Below are positions 23,833 through 32,389 of a DNA stretch of 64,000 nt, piece after piece (the first letter of the stretch is position 1; each line of letters begins with the position of its first letter). The notes below the pieces were generated by a model that worked only from the letters and a program-made list of their open reading frames with translations, was not told the origin of the DNA and ran no database searches. The translations under genes were made by a program, and so were the position numbers. Source of the stretch: UBA7672 sp030824255 (GTDB taxonomy: Bacteria; Pseudomonadota; Alphaproteobacteria; Caulobacterales; Hyphomonadaceae); NCBI GenBank assembly GCA_942493305.1, contig OW818686.1, forward strand, positions 2,542,001-2,606,000, in the 5' to 3' direction.

Positions 23833-25146
23833 TCACTGACGCGTCGCGACGATATCGATGACGACCTGCACGCCATCGCGCACCCACTCCTCATCGCCGC
23901 GCGCTTCCGCGGACGTCGCCTTGCCGACGCCGAGGTCGAGGCGCGAGAGCGTGACCTCGCCGTGCATCGTCGCCGTGGTTCCGTCGATCGCGAGCGTGAA
24001 GGGGAGGCGCACGGGATGCGCGACGCCCTTGAGGGTGAGGACGCCGGTGGCTTCATACTCCGTGGGGGAAAGTTTGAAGACGCCGCCCTTCACTTCAAAG
24101 ACGGCTTCCGGATTGCCGGCGACGTCGAACCAATCGCCCTGCGTGACGTTTCCATCGAAGTAGGTCTGGCCTGTGGACACTTTCGCGAGCGGGATCGCAA
24201 CGCGCACATAGCCGTCGACGGGCGTCTGCTGGTTTGGCGCGGCATCAGTGTCCAGCTGGATCTGCGCGGTCCATTCGGGGAATTTTCCCTCATAGTCCGT
24301 GCCCATGTAGCCGAAGCGGAAGGCCAGCGTGCTCTTCGCGGCGTCCACGGTCCATGCGGGGGCTTTCGAGAGCACGGGTTGCGCCGGGTTCTGGTCTTCG
24401 GTCACGGCGGGCGCCGCGGAGGTAGGAGCGTTCAGCGCCATTGATGCGCCGAGGATGGCGGCGAAGACGACAACAGCGGAACCGAAAGCCCAGATCGCGC
24501 CATGTCCGTTGTCCGGCGGACCGGCTGTGCGGCCGAACAGGCCGGGGGCCATGCGTGCGAGCAGGCCATCCTTGTCGATGAAGTGGTGTTTCAGGGCTCC
24601 GGCGACATGGAGGACCAGCAGGCCGATGATGACCCAGGCAAGAAGCGAGTGAACCGAGCCGAAGGTTTCATCCACAGCCTCGCGCGTTTCCAGCGGCAGG
24701 GTGGGCAGAACCGGCAGGCGCGCATCGACGAGGCCGAAGTATTTCGTCTCGAAGGCGGGCGAGGCCGACGCCATGATCCAGCCCGAGAGCGGCATAGCGA
24801 TCATCAGTATATAGAAGAGCACGTGAACGGCGTTGGCGGCGAAGGACTGCCAGCCCGGCATGGCTGGCTCGGGCGGCGGCGGGTTCATCAGACGCCAGGC
24901 GATGCGGGCGATCGACAGCAGCAGCACGGTGATGCCGAAGGATTTGTGGAGCTGGACGATCGACTGGTACTGCGCGCGGCCATCCAGCGTGGAGGTATCG
25001 AGGTTCTCCATCGTCCAGCCGACGGCGATGAGGCCGACGATCGAGAAGGCGATGATCCAGTGCAGCGCGATGGCGACGGCCGTGTAGCGCTGTTGGCTGG
25101 GTGGGGCCGTGGCGGCTTGGGCTGGCTGCGTGGCGGCGTCGGTCAT
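23833..25146 (-). CDS. Cytochrome b561 fused to a C-terminal YceI domain
   Basis: A 437-aa fusion. Residues about 20-190 are a cytochrome b561 membrane domain with four helices and histidines for haem (ALHWIIAF, QLHKSFG, VHVLFYILMIAMPLSGW, HSLLAWVIIGLLVLHVAG). After a further membrane helix (AIWAFGSAVVVFAAILGASM) comes a periplasmic YceI lipocalin-like domain (PAWTVDAAKSTLAFRFGYMG ... WVRDGVQVVIDIV) that binds isoprenoid quinone-like lipids. A joined b561-YceI protein fits membrane quinone/electron transfer. ATG 25146 follows GGGGA; an upstream TTG at 25161 is weaker. Two YceI paralogues lie nearby. Confidence 0.88.
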   Translation of the reverse strand: MTDAATQPAQAATAPPSQQRYTAVAIALHWIIAFSIVGLIAVGWTMENLDTSTLDGRAQYQSIVQLHKSFGITVLLLSIARIAWRLMNPPPPEPAMPGWQSFAANAVHVLFYILMIAMPLSGWIMASASPAFETKYFGLVDARLPVLPTLPLETREAVDETFGSVHSLLAWVIIGLLVLHVAGALKHHFIDKDGLLARMAPGLFGRTAGPPDNGHGAIWAFGSAVVVFAAILGASMALNAPTSAAPAVTEDQNPAQPVLSKAPAWTVDAAKSTLAFRFGYMGTDYEGKFPEWTAQIQLDTDAAPNQQTPVDGYVRVAIPLAKVSTGQTYFDGNVTQGDWFDVAGNPEAVFEVKGGVFKLSPTEYEATGVLTLKGVAHPVRLPFTLAIDGTTATMHGEVTLSRLDLGVGKATSAEARGDEEWVRDGVQVVIDIVATRQ

Positions 25147-25201
25147 GGTAAGAGTCCCCAAGGCTGAGGCGGATTGGCTGAGGCGGAGCTAGGGGCTGGG
25201 T

Positions 25202-25651
25202 ATGTCACGGAAAAGGGTCCGCGTCGAAATTCGGGTCACCGCGGGGTTACTTGCGTCGCTGGCGCTCGCCGCCTGCGCGCACAATCCGCTGGATGACCCG
25301 CCGCCGCGCGAACTTGACTATGAGCAGGCGGTGGATTGCGCGGGATTGCTGTCGGCCTTGCACCAACTCGGCGAGCCGGAGGGGTGGACCTACGACCGGC
25401 GCGCCGACATGTTCGTCTACTGGGCGGAAGAGCTGGCGCCGGGCGGGGCATTCGACGGTGTTGCGCCGGCCGTGCGGGCAAGCACGGTGCGTTATCTGTC
25501 CCGGTTTCCAAACCTGAAGCTGACGGAAGACGTCGCCGTGCTGGGCGTGCTGCAGGAAGAGCTGCGGCTCGCGAATACGGAGCGGGTGTATGCGTGCGAG
25601 CGCCTGTCGCCCGCCTTCGACATTATAGTGGTGGCCGGGCCAGCCGGCTGA
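25202..25651 (+). CDS. Small lipoprotein of unknown function
   Basis: A 149-aa lipoprotein with signal LLASLALAAC (Cys lipidated) after a basic N-terminus. The mature part contains ELDYEQAVDCAGLLSALHQLGEP and a second cysteine late (YACERLS), enough for a disulfide, and looks helical. No family recognised. It begins 55 bases from the start of the divergent b561-YceI gene, so both share a promoter region, and runs toward the convergent YceI gene. Confidence 0.7.
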   Translation: MSRKRVRVEIRVTAGLLASLALAACAHNPLDDPPPRELDYEQAVDCAGLLSALHQLGEPEGWTYDRRADMFVYWAEELAPGGAFDGVAPAVRASTVRYLSRFPNLKLTEDVAVLGVLQEELRLANTERVYACERLSPAFDIIVVAGPAG

Positions 25652-25660
25652 GCGCGCTGA

Positions 25661-26272
25661 CTACCGTCGCGTGAACTCCGCCTCGATGACGATCTCCACG
25701 GCATCCCCGACAAACTCCGAATAGCGGTTCGAGCCGAAGTCGGAGCGCTTGAACGTGCCGCGCGCGGAAAAGCCGACAGCGGGGCGGCCGCCATAGAGGA
25801 CAGCGGCGGCCATGCCGCCATTATATATGACGTCGAGCGTGACCGGCCGGGTGACGCCCATCAGGGTGAGGTCGCCGGTGACGCGGCCGTTCGTCCCGCC
25901 GGTCACATCTATCTGCGTGGAGGTGAAGGTTGCCTGGGGGAAGGTTGCGGACTTCAGGAGGTCGCGGCTGAGGCGGGCGTCCCACTCTTTATCTACAGGG
26001 TGCTCTGTGCGTAGCGATGTGGTGTCGATCAGCGCGTTGATCTTGGAGGCGGCGGGGTTGGCGGGGTCAAAGTCCAGCGTGGCGTCGAAGCTGGCGAGGC
26101 GGACGGTGTACCAGCTGAGGCCGAGATGCTTCACGCGGAAGAAGAGAGACGCATGGTCCTTCTCCAGCTTGTATTGCCCCATGGGAAGGGTTTGCAGCGC
26201 TTGCGGCGTGGGGTCCGCCGTGACGGCGCAGGCCGAGAGAAAGAGAGCGGCAAGTATAGAGAGCAGGCGCAT
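25661..26272 (-). CDS. YceI family lipoprotein
   Basis: A 203-aa lipoprotein (LLSILAALFLSAC lipobox). Full YceI domain: YKLEKDHASLFFRVKHLGLSWY at the start, SATFPQATFTS, GDLTLMGVTRPVTLDV and VEIVIEAEFTR at the end. YceI proteins are beta-barrel lipid carriers of the cell envelope, often with quinone/polyprenoid ligand. ATG 26272 has GGAG eight bases upstream, better than 26278. Second of three YceI domains in a 4.3 kb stretch. Confidence 0.9.
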   Translation of the reverse strand: MRLLSILAALFLSACAVTADPTPQALQTLPMGQYKLEKDHASLFFRVKHLGLSWYTVRLASFDATLDFDPANPAASKINALIDTTSLRTEHPVDKEWDARLSRDLLKSATFPQATFTSTQIDVTGGTNGRVTGDLTLMGVTRPVTLDVIYNGGMAAAVLYGGRPAVGFSARGTFKRSDFGSNRYSEFVGDAVEIVIEAEFTRR

Positions 26273-26410
26273 GGGCATGGCTCCGTCGGGCGCGACCCAC
26301 TCTAACCTTGGTAGCGCGCGCGGGGAATGCACTGGCGTTGCCTGTTGACGCGACCTAGGCTCAGGCGCGGCATGGGGCTTTCCATCGCCGCGACGATCGG
26401 GGGTTACAGA

Positions 26411-27313
26411 ATGAGATCCGTGTTGCTGGCGGCGATGTCCGCCATCACGCTTGCTGCGTGTGCCCCCGCAACGCCCGCGCCCGTCGCTCAGGTGGCGGAG
26501 GTCGCGACGGCGCCGATCGCCTACGGCTCAAACGAAGCAGCGAGCGCCACATTCACGCATGACGGCGTGACATTCTATTACGAGACCTATGGGCAGGGTG
26601 AACCGCTGCTGCTCATTCACGGCAATGGTTCGGGTATTGGCGGCTTCGCGGCGCAGATCGAGCACTTCAAGACACGTTACCACGTGATCGCGATGGACAG
26701 CCGCGGGCAGGGCAAGAGCGGCGAGGGCGCATCCCCGCTGACCTACGAGCAGATGGCGGACGATCAGGCCGCGCTGCTGGATCATCTCAAGGCCGGGCCC
26801 GTGCATGTGGTCGGCTGGAGCGATGGCGGGATCGAGGCGCTGCTGCTCGGCATCCGCCATCCGGGCAAGGTCGCGAAGATCGTGTCGATGGCGGCGAACC
26901 TCAATCCGACCACCGAGGCGCTGTATCCGGAGACGATCGCCATGATCGAGGGGGGGATTGCCTCCGTGCCGGCCGAAGCGCGCGACACGCCGGATGGCAG
27001 GAAGCTGCTGAAGGTGATGCAGCTGATGCTCGATCATCCGAACATCGAACCCAAGGCGCTGGCCCAGATCACCGCGCCGACGCTGGTGATGTCGGGAGAT
27101 CAGGACATGATCCGGCTGGACCATACGCTTGAAATCTTCAATGCGCTTCCGAATGGCGCGCTGGCGGTGCTGCCGGGCAGCACGCACGCCGTGCCGCTGG
27201 CGAACCCGAAGCTGTTCAACGAAATCGTCGAGGAATTCCTTGCGACGCCCTTCAAGAAGAAGGACCGCGTGGCGGACGCCATGGCGGAGTTCGAGGCGGC
27301 GGCCGCGCAATGA
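26411..27313 (+). CDS. Alpha/beta-hydrolase lipoprotein
   Basis: A 300-aa lipoprotein (SAITLAAC). Alpha/beta hydrolase with oxyanion segment LLLIHGNGSGIGG, nucleophile elbow VVGWSDGG, catalytic Asp in VMSGDQDMIRLD and His in LPGSTHAVP. Similar to small serine hydrolases acting on esters or lactones; substrate unknown. ATG 26411 is preceded by GGGGG. Divergent from the YceI gene, followed by a palindromic repeat and then by a convergent YceI gene. Confidence 0.85.
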   Translation: MRSVLLAAMSAITLAACAPATPAPVAQVAEVATAPIAYGSNEAASATFTHDGVTFYYETYGQGEPLLLIHGNGSGIGGFAAQIEHFKTRYHVIAMDSRGQGKSGEGASPLTYEQMADDQAALLDHLKAGPVHVVGWSDGGIEALLLGIRHPGKVAKIVSMAANLNPTTEALYPETIAMIEGGIASVPAEARDTPDGRKLLKVMQLMLDHPNIEPKALAQITAPTLVMSGDQDMIRLDHTLEIFNALPNGALAVLPGSTHAVPLANPKLFNEIVEEFLATPFKKKDRVADAMAEFEAAAAQ

Positions 27314-27348
27314 AGGGGTGTGCTAAAGAGTAGTCGCGCAACATCCGC

Positions 27349-27462
27349 TCATCCCGACGAAAGTCGGGATCCAGGAAACGTGGTGAGACTTGTTCCGGGT
27401 TGAAGTTTCAAGCCGGGACAAGGTGGGTGGGCAGCCCTGGGTCCCGACGTTCGTCGGGATGA
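27349..27462. repeat. Palindromic intergenic repeat, two inverted units
   Basis: Unit 1, 27349-27375, reads TCATCCCGACGAAAGTCGGG plus ATCCAGG and unit 2, 27436-27462, is its near-complement (CCTGGGTCCCGACGTTCGTC plus GGGATGA), each with its own internal stem (CCCGACgaaaGTCGGG). A third inner stem lies at about 27395-27418 and the flanks GGGCAGCCC / GGGCTGCCC (27429 and 27475) add 9 pairs. This is the style of dispersed REP-like repeats in Alphaproteobacteria (CATCCCGACGAAAGTCGGGATCCAG). It sits between two converging genes. Confidence 0.8.
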
Positions 27463-27498
27463 CCGAACGGGGATGGGCTGCCCTGAATTTCAACAAGC

Positions 27499-28122
27499 CT
27501 ACTTCTGCGCGAACTCGGCGTTGATTTCGATCTTCACGTCGTCGGCGATGGCGCCGCCGGCGGCCATGCCCCACTGGGTCTTGTTGATCGTGCCCACGGC
27601 CTGAAAGCCGATCTTCGGTTTGCGCGGGGCGGGGTAGGATTTGAAGCCGATATAGGTGACGTCGAGCGTCACCGGCTTGGTCACGCCGAGGAAGGTGAGG
27701 TTGCCCGTCATCTTGCCCTTGTTCTCGCCGGTCTTGGTGACGGCGGTCGAGGTGAAGGTGATCTGCGGGAATTTGCCGGAGTTGAAGAAGCGGGCGTCGT
27801 TGGCGAGCTCGCCGTTGAAGTCGGTGGTGTTGCCGGCGGCGCGGGTCTTCGCGAAGTCGGTCTCGATGGATTTCGGATCGATGGTGGCGGTGATCTTCGA
27901 CTTGGTGACGTCGGCCGGATCGAACTTCAGCTGGACGTCGAAGTTCACGAAGCGCGCGGTGTACCAGGAGAGGCCGTTGTGCAGGCCCTGCCACTGAAGC
28001 GTGGCGTGCGTCTTGTCGAGAACATAGTCGCCGGCAGGCGCTGCGCCCTGGGCGAGCGCGGGGGCGACGGCGGGGCCGGCAAGGAGGGCGAGGGCGGCAA
28101 GGCCGGCAAGCGTGCGACGCAT
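27499..28122 (-). CDS. YceI family secreted protein
   Basis: A 207-aa exported protein with Sec signal peptide (LAGLAALALLAGPAVAPALAQ). YceI domain: YVLDKTHATLQWQGLHNGLSWY, FFNSGKFPQITFTS, GNLTFLGVTKPVTLDVTY and DVKIEINAEFAQK. It is clearly a paralogue of the 25661 protein (same W-Y and TKPVTLDV segments). ATG 28122 has AGGAG eight bases before it. Role: periplasmic lipid/quinone carrier by family inference. Confidence 0.92.
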   Translation of the reverse strand: MRRTLAGLAALALLAGPAVAPALAQGAAPAGDYVLDKTHATLQWQGLHNGLSWYTARFVNFDVQLKFDPADVTKSKITATIDPKSIETDFAKTRAAGNTTDFNGELANDARFFNSGKFPQITFTSTAVTKTGENKGKMTGNLTFLGVTKPVTLDVTYIGFKSYPAPRKPKIGFQAVGTINKTQWGMAAGGAIADDVKIEINAEFAQK

Positions 28123-28406
28123 ATAATGTCTCCTGAACGTCCAGCCGGGGTAGGCTGGAGCGGGCGCAAGGATTGTAACCCGCCGCGCAGCCCGTCCAGT
28201 GGGCAAAAGCTGGCAAGAGGCTTCAGAGCAGCTGGCCTGACGCGAAGTTGATCTTTTTGGCAGTTGGGAGACCCCGCGCGCTGGTTTTGGCGGGCCGGCG
28301 CAGCTAGCGTCCGCAGCGACAAGGGCGTGGGGCCCGAGCGGGACGTGCCGGGGGGCCGTCCGATCCAGCAGCGACCGGTGGTCCGACAGGACGGAGAAGG
28401 AATTTC
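28123..28406. other. Divergent promoter region between YceI gene and tandem family
   Basis: About 280 bases between divergent genes. It includes an inverted repeat CCAGCC (28141-28146) / GGCTGG (28153-28158) in the YceI leader and the ribosome site AAGGA before 28407. No further feature can be supported. Confidence 0.4.
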
Positions 28407-28976
28407 ATGCGTGCTCTTATCACTGCGCTCGCTGCGGGTATTGCCTGCCTTGCGCCATTGTCGGCGAGCGCACAGCAGCCGGACGCCGAGGACAAGGGAC
28501 TGTGGTGTGTCTATGAATCCCTGGCCACGACCTTCGACTATGAGGCGGTGGCCGAGGCGTACATTTTCGAAGGCGACCTGACGGGCGATCCGGGCGGCGT
28601 GATCGCGAAGGCGGGCGCGGCGTGCGCGACGACGCATGGCCTGTCCGAATCCCAGAAGATGGCGGTTGAGGAATATGGCCGGTTCGGAGCGGTGATCGAC
28701 TACCTGACCGAAGAGCTGATGTTTGAAGGCGCAACAGAAGACGAGATCGCCTCGATCTTCACGGTCACGGATGCGCTGTCGGACGACGACTACGACGCAC
28801 TCTACACGGACGACTGGTATGACACCGAGGTCGGCGAGCGCGTGAAGGCCCAGCTGATTGCCGCAAAATTTCCCAGCGACGACTATTTCATCGATACCGC
28901 GATGAGCATCATGGGTGTTCTGGCGCTGGCTGACGAAGCCGAGTTTGTCTACATCATGGACGAGGACAGCAACTGA
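28407..28976 (+). CDS. Secreted tandem-family protein 1 (unknown function)
   Basis: A 189-aa exported protein (signal ITALAAGIACLAPLSASAQ). The mature region starts DAEDKGLWCVYESL, has AACATTHGLSESQ near residue 75, and a C-terminal acidic helical part (ALSDDDYDALYTDDWYD). The CVY box, the second cysteine in 'AC(A)', the 'D-W' and the 'A-E-D-A' ending recur in the two genes that follow; all three are paralogues. Cys pair probably forms a disulfide. Strongly acidic. No known domain. Stop overlaps the next start (TGATG). Confidence 0.8.
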   Translation: MRALITALAAGIACLAPLSASAQQPDAEDKGLWCVYESLATTFDYEAVAEAYIFEGDLTGDPGGVIAKAGAACATTHGLSESQKMAVEEYGRFGAVIDYLTEELMFEGATEDEIASIFTVTDALSDDDYDALYTDDWYDTEVGERVKAQLIAAKFPSDDYFIDTAMSIMGVLALADEAEFVYIMDEDSN

Positions 28977-29551
28977 TGCGCGGACTTCTGATCGCTGGTT
29001 TTCTTGCCGTGCTGGTTGCGGGCGCTGCCCATGGTCAGCCGACGCGCGATGCGAAGGACGACACAACGGGCCTGTTCTGTGTCTACAACAAGCTGTCGGC
29101 AAGCGAGCACGCCGGCATGGTGGCGAACGTCTTTCTGTATGACACCGCGCCGGAAGATGATGTCGATGGCGCAGCCCTGGTGGTGAATGATGCCGTGCGG
29201 GCGTGCGCCGAGGCGTTCATGCTGTCAGGCAGCAAGGCAGCGTCGGCCGCCGACATGGGTATCTATGGCGTGGCGGTGGACCATCTTGCCGACGTCGTTC
29301 GCAAGGAAGGCGCGAACAAGCGCGCCATCGAGAAGATGTTCGGCGTCTATGACGCGTTCACCGATGAAGAGCTCGACAAGTTCGAGGGCGAGTGGCGCAG
29401 CGATATCGAGTTTTCGGGCAAGGTGAAGCGCAGCCTGATCTCGGCAGGTGTGCCGGACAAGGACGCGGCCATCGATGCGGCGTTCGAAATCTTCGAGGTC
29501 TCGGCGCAGGCGGATCAGGTAGTCTTCCTGTTCCTGGTGGATGATCTCTAG
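28976..29551 (+). CDS. Secreted tandem-family protein 2 (unknown function)
   Basis: A 191-aa exported protein (signal LLIAGFLAVLVAGAAHGQ). Mature part: DDTTGLFCVYNKLS, AVRACAEAFMLSGSK, then ADMGIYGVAVDHLADVV, FDAFTDEEL-type segment and EWRSDIEFS, ending QADQVVFLFLVDDL. Aligns with its neighbours in order and spacing of CVY, AC and the W/D region. The ATG at 28976 overlaps the previous stop by one base (TGATG), so translation is coupled. No domain recognised. Confidence 0.8.
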   Translation: MRGLLIAGFLAVLVAGAAHGQPTRDAKDDTTGLFCVYNKLSASEHAGMVANVFLYDTAPEDDVDGAALVVNDAVRACAEAFMLSGSKAASAADMGIYGVAVDHLADVVRKEGANKRAIEKMFGVYDAFTDEELDKFEGEWRSDIEFSGKVKRSLISAGVPDKDAAIDAAFEIFEVSAQADQVVFLFLVDDL

Positions 29552-29564
29552 CGGGGGCGGGGCG

Positions 29565-30158
29565 ATGACAAGAGGCGGCGCGATCGCGGGCGCGGTGTTT
29601 CTGGCGGGTGCGCTGGCTGCGCCGGCGATGGCGCAGATCACGAAGGAACAGCAGCGGATGATGGAGATGTCGTGCGTCTACAACGGCGTCTCGAAGCTTG
29701 ACGACGACACCTTCTTTGCGATCGGCGACATGGTGATCTACGACCAGTCGGAGGGCGAGGAGTTCGAGCAGCTGACAAAAATCGTGACGGATGTCGCCGA
29801 CGCCTGCGCAACCGTGCACGGCTGGGACGAGACGCGCATCGGCTATGCCACGGAGATGGGGCTGCAGGGCGTCGTCTCCGACACGCTCGCAACCGACCTG
29901 ATCGATACCGGCCTGACCGAAGAACAGCTCAGGAAAGTCGACGGCCTGCTGGACACGATGAGCGACGCGGATTTTGACCGGCTCTATTTCGGTACATGGC
30001 GGGACGATCCGGCTGAGCGCGCCGAACTCGACAAGCTGTGGATCGCCAACGGCATCCCGCAGTCCGATGTTATCCGTGAGCTGCTGCCCGCCTATGTCGA
30101 GACTTCGATCGTCACCCTTTCGCTTGCCGAGCAGTGGACGGCGGAGTTTCCGCTCTAG
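29565..30158 (+). CDS. Secreted tandem-family protein 3 (unknown function)
   Basis: A 197-aa exported protein (signal GAIAGAVFLAGALAAPAMAQ). Mature region: EMSCVYNGVSKL, VADACATVHGWDETR, YATEMGLQGVVSD and TMSDADFDRLYFGTWRDDPAER, ending SIVTLSLAEQWTAEFPL. Third member of the tandem family; its DxxFDRLYxxxWRDD block matches DDYDALYTDDWYD in protein 1 and DKFEGEWRSD in protein 2. ATG 29565 is preceded by GGGGGCGGGGCG; an upstream ATG at 29541 overlaps protein 2. Followed closely by the MBL-fold gene. Confidence 0.8.
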   Translation: MTRGGAIAGAVFLAGALAAPAMAQITKEQQRMMEMSCVYNGVSKLDDDTFFAIGDMVIYDQSEGEEFEQLTKIVTDVADACATVHGWDETRIGYATEMGLQGVVSDTLATDLIDTGLTEEQLRKVDGLLDTMSDADFDRLYFGTWRDDPAERAELDKLWIANGIPQSDVIRELLPAYVETSIVTLSLAEQWTAEFPL

Positions 30159-30218
30159 CGCCGTTTGCCTCGCGCGCTGATGACCTTTAGGTTGCAGCGC
30201 AGCAGAGGGAGGCCAATC

Positions 30219-31271
30219 ATGGATGGCTTCGAAGGCAAGACGGCGCGGGCGCGCTACGACTATCCGTTCGCGGAGCCGCCGCAGCCGGGAACCACGATGG
30301 AGGTGGCGCCAGGTGTTCGCTGGGTGCGGATGCCGCTGCCGTTCTCGCTGAAGTGGATCAATCTCTGGCTGCTGGAAGACGGCGACGGCTGGACCGTGGT
30401 CGACACCGGCATTCCCAACACCGAGACCAAGGGCCACTGGCGCACGATCTTCGAGAATGAACTCGGCGGCAAACCGGTGAAGCGCATCATCGTCACCCAC
30501 ATGCATCCCGATCACATCGGGCTGGCGGGATGGATGAGCCGGAAATTCCAGTGCGATCTCTGGATCTCGCGGCTGGAATACGTGACGTGCCGCATGCTGG
30601 TGGCGGACACCGGACGCGAGGCGCCGGAAGCTGGCGTCAAATTCTATCGCGCCGCCGGGTGGGAACAGGAAGACCTCGACAAGTATGTCGAGCGGTTCGG
30701 CGGCTTTGGCCGGGGCGTGTCGCAGCTGCCGGATGGATTTCACCGGCTGAGCGATGGCGACGAGATCGAGATTGGCGGACGGACGTGGCGGATTGTCACG
30801 GGATCAGGCCATTCGCCCGAGCATGCCTGCCTCTGGGCGCAGGACATCAACGTGTTCATTTCCGGCGACCAGATCCTGCCCCGCATCTCCTCCAATGTGA
30901 GCGTGTTCCCGACCGAGCCCGACGCCGATCCGCTGGCGGACTGGCTGGACTCATGCCGCAAACTGAAGGCGGCCATTCCCGCCGACGTGCTGGTCCTGCC
31001 CTCGCACAACGAGCCGTTTTATGGTGCCCACAAGCGTCTGGACGCGCTGATTGAGGGGCATGAGGTTGCCCTGACGCGTGTCCTGTCACGTCTGGACACC
31101 CCCAAACGGGCGATCGACCTGTTCACGGCCATGTTCGCCCGCGCCATCGACAAGGACACGCTGGGAATGGCGACCGGCGAGACCCTGGCCCACCTGAATT
31201 GCCTTAAGCGGCGGGGACTTGTGACGTCCGTGCAGGACGGCGGGACAACCCTCTACAGGCGGGCGACTTGA
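30219..31271 (+). CDS. MBL-fold metallohydrolase with C-terminal winged-helix-like region
   Basis: A 350-aa cytosolic protein. The metal motif THMHPDHIG is at residues 93-101 (His94, His96, Asp98, His99), a later GSGHSPEHACL gives the next His, SGDQILPRIS the bridging Asp and LPSHNEPF the final His; full binuclear set. The C-terminal 60 residues (AMFARAIDKDTLGMATGETLAHLNCLKRRGLV) resemble the winged-helix of glyoxalase-II-like/LACTB2 MBL proteins. GGGAGG lies six bases before ATG 30219; the frame is open to 30165 but lacks a site. Substrate unknown. Confidence 0.88.
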   Translation: MDGFEGKTARARYDYPFAEPPQPGTTMEVAPGVRWVRMPLPFSLKWINLWLLEDGDGWTVVDTGIPNTETKGHWRTIFENELGGKPVKRIIVTHMHPDHIGLAGWMSRKFQCDLWISRLEYVTCRMLVADTGREAPEAGVKFYRAAGWEQEDLDKYVERFGGFGRGVSQLPDGFHRLSDGDEIEIGGRTWRIVTGSGHSPEHACLWAQDINVFISGDQILPRISSNVSVFPTEPDADPLADWLDSCRKLKAAIPADVLVLPSHNEPFYGAHKRLDALIEGHEVALTRVLSRLDTPKRAIDLFTAMFARAIDKDTLGMATGETLAHLNCLKRRGLVTSVQDGGTTLYRRAT

Positions 31272-31363
31272 CGGCAGGGGCAGAGACATAACGTATAGCC
31301 CACGTATTGCCGAAGGGGGGCCGACCGGGCCCGCCTGCCCGAAAAGGCTTCAGGGACCTGTAG

Positions 31364-32293
31364 ATGAGTGACACCTCGACTGAGCAGCCGGTAGGCGGAC
31401 AGCCGGCCGCCGGTGGCGAGGCCGCCGGGGCCGAGCCCAAGCCAGGCCTGAAGAAGAAGCTCCTGCACGAGTTTCGCGAGACGGCGATGACCATCGCCAT
31501 CTTCGTCCCGTTCTGGCTGGTGTTTTCTACCTTCGTCTATGAACTGCGCTCGATCCCGTCGGAATCGATGGTCCCGGCCCTGCAGGTTGGCGACCGCGTT
31601 GCCGTGGCCAAGTTCGCCTATGGCTATAACCGGAACTCGATCCCGTTCGGCCTCGGCCTGATGGTGATCGGCGACGATCCGAAGAATCCGAACGAGAGCA
31701 TGTTCGCCTCGCAGCCGAAGCGCGGCGATGTCATCGTGTTCCAGCATCCGCATTCTGACCGCGTGATGATCAAGCGCCTTGTCGGCCTGCCGGGTGACGC
31801 AATCGAGATCAAGGGCGGTCATCTCTATCTCAACGACAATGAAGTCTCGCGCGAGCGCGTGCGCACGACGACCTATATTCCTGACGACAACAGCCGTCTC
31901 GCCACGGCGACGGAATATCGCGAGACGCTTCCGACTGGCGAAGGCGAGGGCACGAAGTCCTACCTGATCCACGAGTTCTCGGATTCGGATTCGCTGGACG
32001 AGACGCCGCGCTTTGTCGTGCCGCCGGGCCATGTGTTCATGATGGGCGACAACCGCGACAATTCCGAAGACAGTCGCGCGCCCTCCGGCCACCGTCGCAT
32101 GGCGACGCAGTTCCCCGAGGCGTGGCCTTATCGCCCCGCCAGCCTGCCGGCAGACACGCGCGACGACGCCATCGGCTTCGTGCCGCTGGATTACCTCATC
32201 GGCCGCGCCGAAACTGTGCTGTTCACGCTGCACGGCTGCAAGCAGGCGCCGGGCGCGGAATGCCCAGAAGGGCGTCTCTGGAAAGGTCTGTAG
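31364..32293 (+). CDS. lepB: Signal peptidase I
   Basis: Cleaves Sec and Tat signal peptides at the periplasmic face. The 309-aa protein has a proline/glycine-rich N-terminus, one membrane helix (TIAIFVPFWLVFSTFVYEL), the catalytic serine in IPSESMVPALQVGD (Ser68), the lysine base in VMIKRLVGLPGD and GDNRDNSEDSR near the end. An insert around residues 90-115 and an extra segment before GDNRD are larger than in E. coli. No era/rnc neighbours, which often follow lepB; the next gene is a FemAB-like acyltransferase. Confidence 0.95.
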   Translation: MSDTSTEQPVGGQPAAGGEAAGAEPKPGLKKKLLHEFRETAMTIAIFVPFWLVFSTFVYELRSIPSESMVPALQVGDRVAVAKFAYGYNRNSIPFGLGLMVIGDDPKNPNESMFASQPKRGDVIVFQHPHSDRVMIKRLVGLPGDAIEIKGGHLYLNDNEVSRERVRTTTYIPDDNSRLATATEYRETLPTGEGEGTKSYLIHEFSDSDSLDETPRFVVPPGHVFMMGDNRDNSEDSRAPSGHRRMATQFPEAWPYRPASLPADTRDDAIGFVPLDYLIGRAETVLFTLHGCKQAPGAECPEGRLWKGL

Positions 32294-32389
32294 GCGATCG
32301 GTCGAATTTCATCGATCGGTTTCCCCTGGATTTAAGCGTTACCGGGCTACAAACCATGCTTGCGAGGGGATCGCAGGCTGGGTTGGTGC

